Shown here piece after piece: positions 6,065 to 6,978 of a stretch of DNA of 6,978 nt. A program made the position numbers and the translations under genes. How positions within the stretch are numbered: the stretch's first letter is position 1; each line of letters opens with the position of its first letter. The notes beneath the pieces are model-generated. The model worked only from the letters and a program-made list of their open reading frames with translations, did not search any database and was not told where the DNA came from. This stretch comes from Flavobacteriia bacterium (GTDB lineage Bacteria; Bacteroidota; Bacteroidia; Flavobacteriales; Flavobacteriaceae), in NCBI GenBank assembly GCA_030626085.1, contig DAOUPQ010000101.1, positions 1 to 6,978 of the forward strand, written 5' to 3'.

Positions 6065-6087
6065 ATTCGTTCCATCGTTCCAACGAT
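6064..6087 (-). repeat. Inverted octamer repeats, right flank of four-helix gene B
   Basis: Three 8-base units, AATTCGTT, CCATCGTT and CCAACGAT, begin at the last base of the stop codon. CCATCGTT is the exact reverse complement of the left-flank unit AACGATGG. The last part also forms a small palindrome, ATCGTT-CC-AACGAT (6074-6087), followed by CTTTTG; it might weakly act as a terminator. Confidence 0.7.
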
Positions 6088-6179
6088 CTTTTGTCCAATC
6101 AGCAAATAAATTATAAATCCCAAAAGGGGGAAGTTAATTTGAAACATTAGATTAATAATGAAATCAGGTAATTTATAAA

Positions 6180-6306
6180 AGATTGCTTTACCATATCAGG
6201 TTCGCAAAACTAAAGATATATTGTATGTTTTTTTTAAACTATTTACAAGAAACAATGTTTAGGAATGAGAATTTGCGAGAAGCCTGATAAGGCGACGTGG
6301 CAAACT
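6180..6306. repeat. REP-like imperfect palindromic element upstream of fcl
   Basis: The left arm at 6180-6208 pairs with the right arm at 6272-6306. AGATTGC (6180-6186) matches GCAAACT (6300-6306) with one mismatch; CCATATCAGG (6191-6200) matches CCTGATAAGG (6283-6292) with one mismatch; TCGCAAA (6202-6208) matches TTTGCGA (6272-6278) exactly. About 63 AT-rich bases form the loop. A related copy lies at 4161-4258. The right arm has the GCGAG...GCGACGTGGCAA look of dispersed intergenic repeats I associate with this phylum, which I cannot verify here. It ends 30 bases before the fcl start. Confidence 0.65.
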
Positions 6307-6336
6307 TATTATATTTCTTAAAATATTATAAATAAT

Positions 6337-6978
6337 ATGAAAAAAACATCTAAAATATACCTCGCCGGCCACCGTGGACTCGTAGGTTCAGCTATTAAAA
6401 AGAATTTAGAAGCTAAAGGATATACCAATATTCTTACGCGCACACATAAAGAGTTAGATCTATTAGATCAACAGGCTGTAGCAGATTTCTTTAAAAAAGA
6501 AAAACCTGAATATGTAATTCTGGCAGCAGCCAAAGTAGGGGGTATTATTGCAAACAATACCTATCGTGGGGAGTTTATTTACGATAATTTGATGATTCAA
6601 AATAATATAATTCATCAAAGTTATTTAAGTGGCGTTAAAAAGCTATTATTTTTAGGAAGTACTTGTATATATCCTAAAAATTGTCCGCAACCCATGAAAG
6701 AAGAATATTTATTGACCTCTGAATTAGAATATACCAATGAACCCTATGCCATAGCAAAAATAGCAGGTATCAAGATGTGTGAAAGTTATAATATACAATA
6801 CGGAACCAATTTTATAGCGGTACAACCTACCAATTTATACGGTCCAAATGATAATTTCGATCTTGAAAAATCACATGTTTTACCAGCTTTACTTCGTAAG
6901 ATACACCTAGGTAAGGCTCTGGAAAATAACGATTGGGATACAATTCGAAAAGACCTAGATAAATTACCAATTGAAGGA
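6337..6978 (+). CDS. fcl: Fcl/WcaG: GDP-L-fucose synthase, 3' end outside window
   Basis: Epimerises and reduces GDP-4-keto-6-deoxymannose, the Gmd product, to GDP-L-fucose using NADPH. The first 214 residues are present; the frame is open to the window edge. The NADP loop GHRGLVG is at 11-17, followed by AAAKVGGI (63-70). The active site corresponding to E. coli Ser107, Cys109, Tyr136, Lys140 and His179 appears as Ser108, Cys110, Tyr137, Lys141 (YAIAK) and His180, with the NLYGPNDNF signature at 166-174. After residue about 194 comes ENNDWDTIRKDLDKLPIEG, an insertion relative to the E. coli enzyme that I recall as usual in Bacteroidota homologues. An in-frame TAA at 6319-6321 makes the ATG at 6337 the earliest possible start. 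No Shine-Dalgarno is evident. It lies downstream of gmd and the four-helix gene, with a palindromic repeat just before it. Confidence 0.96.
   Translation, partial: MKKTSKIYLAGHRGLVGSAIKKNLEAKGYTNILTRTHKELDLLDQQAVADFFKKEKPEYVILAAAKVGGIIANNTYRGEFIYDNLMIQNNIIHQSYLSGVKKLLFLGSTCIYPKNCPQPMKEEYLLTSELEYTNEPYAIAKIAGIKMCESYNIQYGTNFIAVQPTNLYGPNDNFDLEKSHVLPALLRKIHLGKALENNDWDTIRKDLDKLPIEG

Larger units (their letters stand above)
5605..6087 (+). mobile_element. Candidate non-autonomous cassette carrying a four-helix gene
   Basis: A single four-helix gene is bracketed by octamer repeats in inverted orientation (AACGATGG type on the left, CCATCGTT type on the right) and lies between the pathway partners gmd and fcl. 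No transposase, recombinase or target duplication was recognised, so mobility is inferred from layout only. It could instead be an old resident gene with repeat-prone flanks. Confidence 0.35.

Noticed and set aside
2278..6087. CRISPR array suggested by several tandem repeats
   Set aside because: Units are 6-8 bases and directly adjacent, with no spacers and no cas genes.
5605..6087. Complete diversity-generating retroelement, because the four-helix protein resembles Avd
   Set aside because: No reverse transcriptase, template repeat or variable-repeat target gene is present in the window.
6112..6135. Possible hairpin TCCC-AAAAGG-GGGA as a terminator
   Set aside because: Stem is only four pairs and no T run follows.
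5814..6147. Two minus-strand open frames over four-helix gene B
   Set aside because: They overlap the conserved core of the four-helix protein or its repeat flank and show no independent protein features.

Overview
The window looks like an AT-rich chromosome segment from a member of the Bacteroidota, most likely Flavobacteriia or a close relative. The grounds are low GC content, absence of clear Shine-Dalgarno sequences, TAnnTTTG-type -7 motifs, an M16 peptidase fused to an 'AIGG' C-terminal domain, and two four-helix-bundle (23S rRNA intervening-sequence-type) genes. Species cannot be named from this sequence.

Layout. (1) 1-1143, plus strand: 3' part of an M16 (insulinase-like) peptidase gene entering from the left edge, closed by a strong hairpin terminator at 1166-1196 that can work in both directions. 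(2) 1393-4052, minus strand, transcribed ffh -> small four-helix gene -> folD: the SRP GTPase Ffh, a 121-residue four-helix-bundle protein, and the C1-folate enzyme FolD. This group converges on the M16 gene. (3) 4053-4484: a 432-base divergent intergenic region with a heptamer tandem array, a REP-like repeat, candidate -7 elements and an 11-nt-period direct repeat. (4) 4485 to the end, plus strand: gmd (GDP-mannose 4,6-dehydratase), a second four-helix-bundle gene, and the 5' part of fcl/wcaG (GDP-L-fucose synthase). Gmd and Fcl together convert GDP-mannose to GDP-L-fucose, so this is probably the beginning of a surface-polysaccharide locus.

The most interesting pattern is the pair of four-helix-bundle genes. 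Each lies between two genes that plausibly form a natural pair (ffh/folD and gmd/fcl), in the same orientation as its hosts, and each is bracketed by short tandem repeats. The copy between gmd and fcl is bracketed by octamer repeats (AACGATGG type) in inverted orientation, starting 5 bases after the gmd stop and at the four-helix stop codon. This resembles a small non-autonomous gene cassette inserted in operons. A separate REP-like family occurs upstream of gmd and of fcl; the fcl copy forms an imperfect palindrome of about 127 bases and its tail resembles a reverse-strand promoter element.
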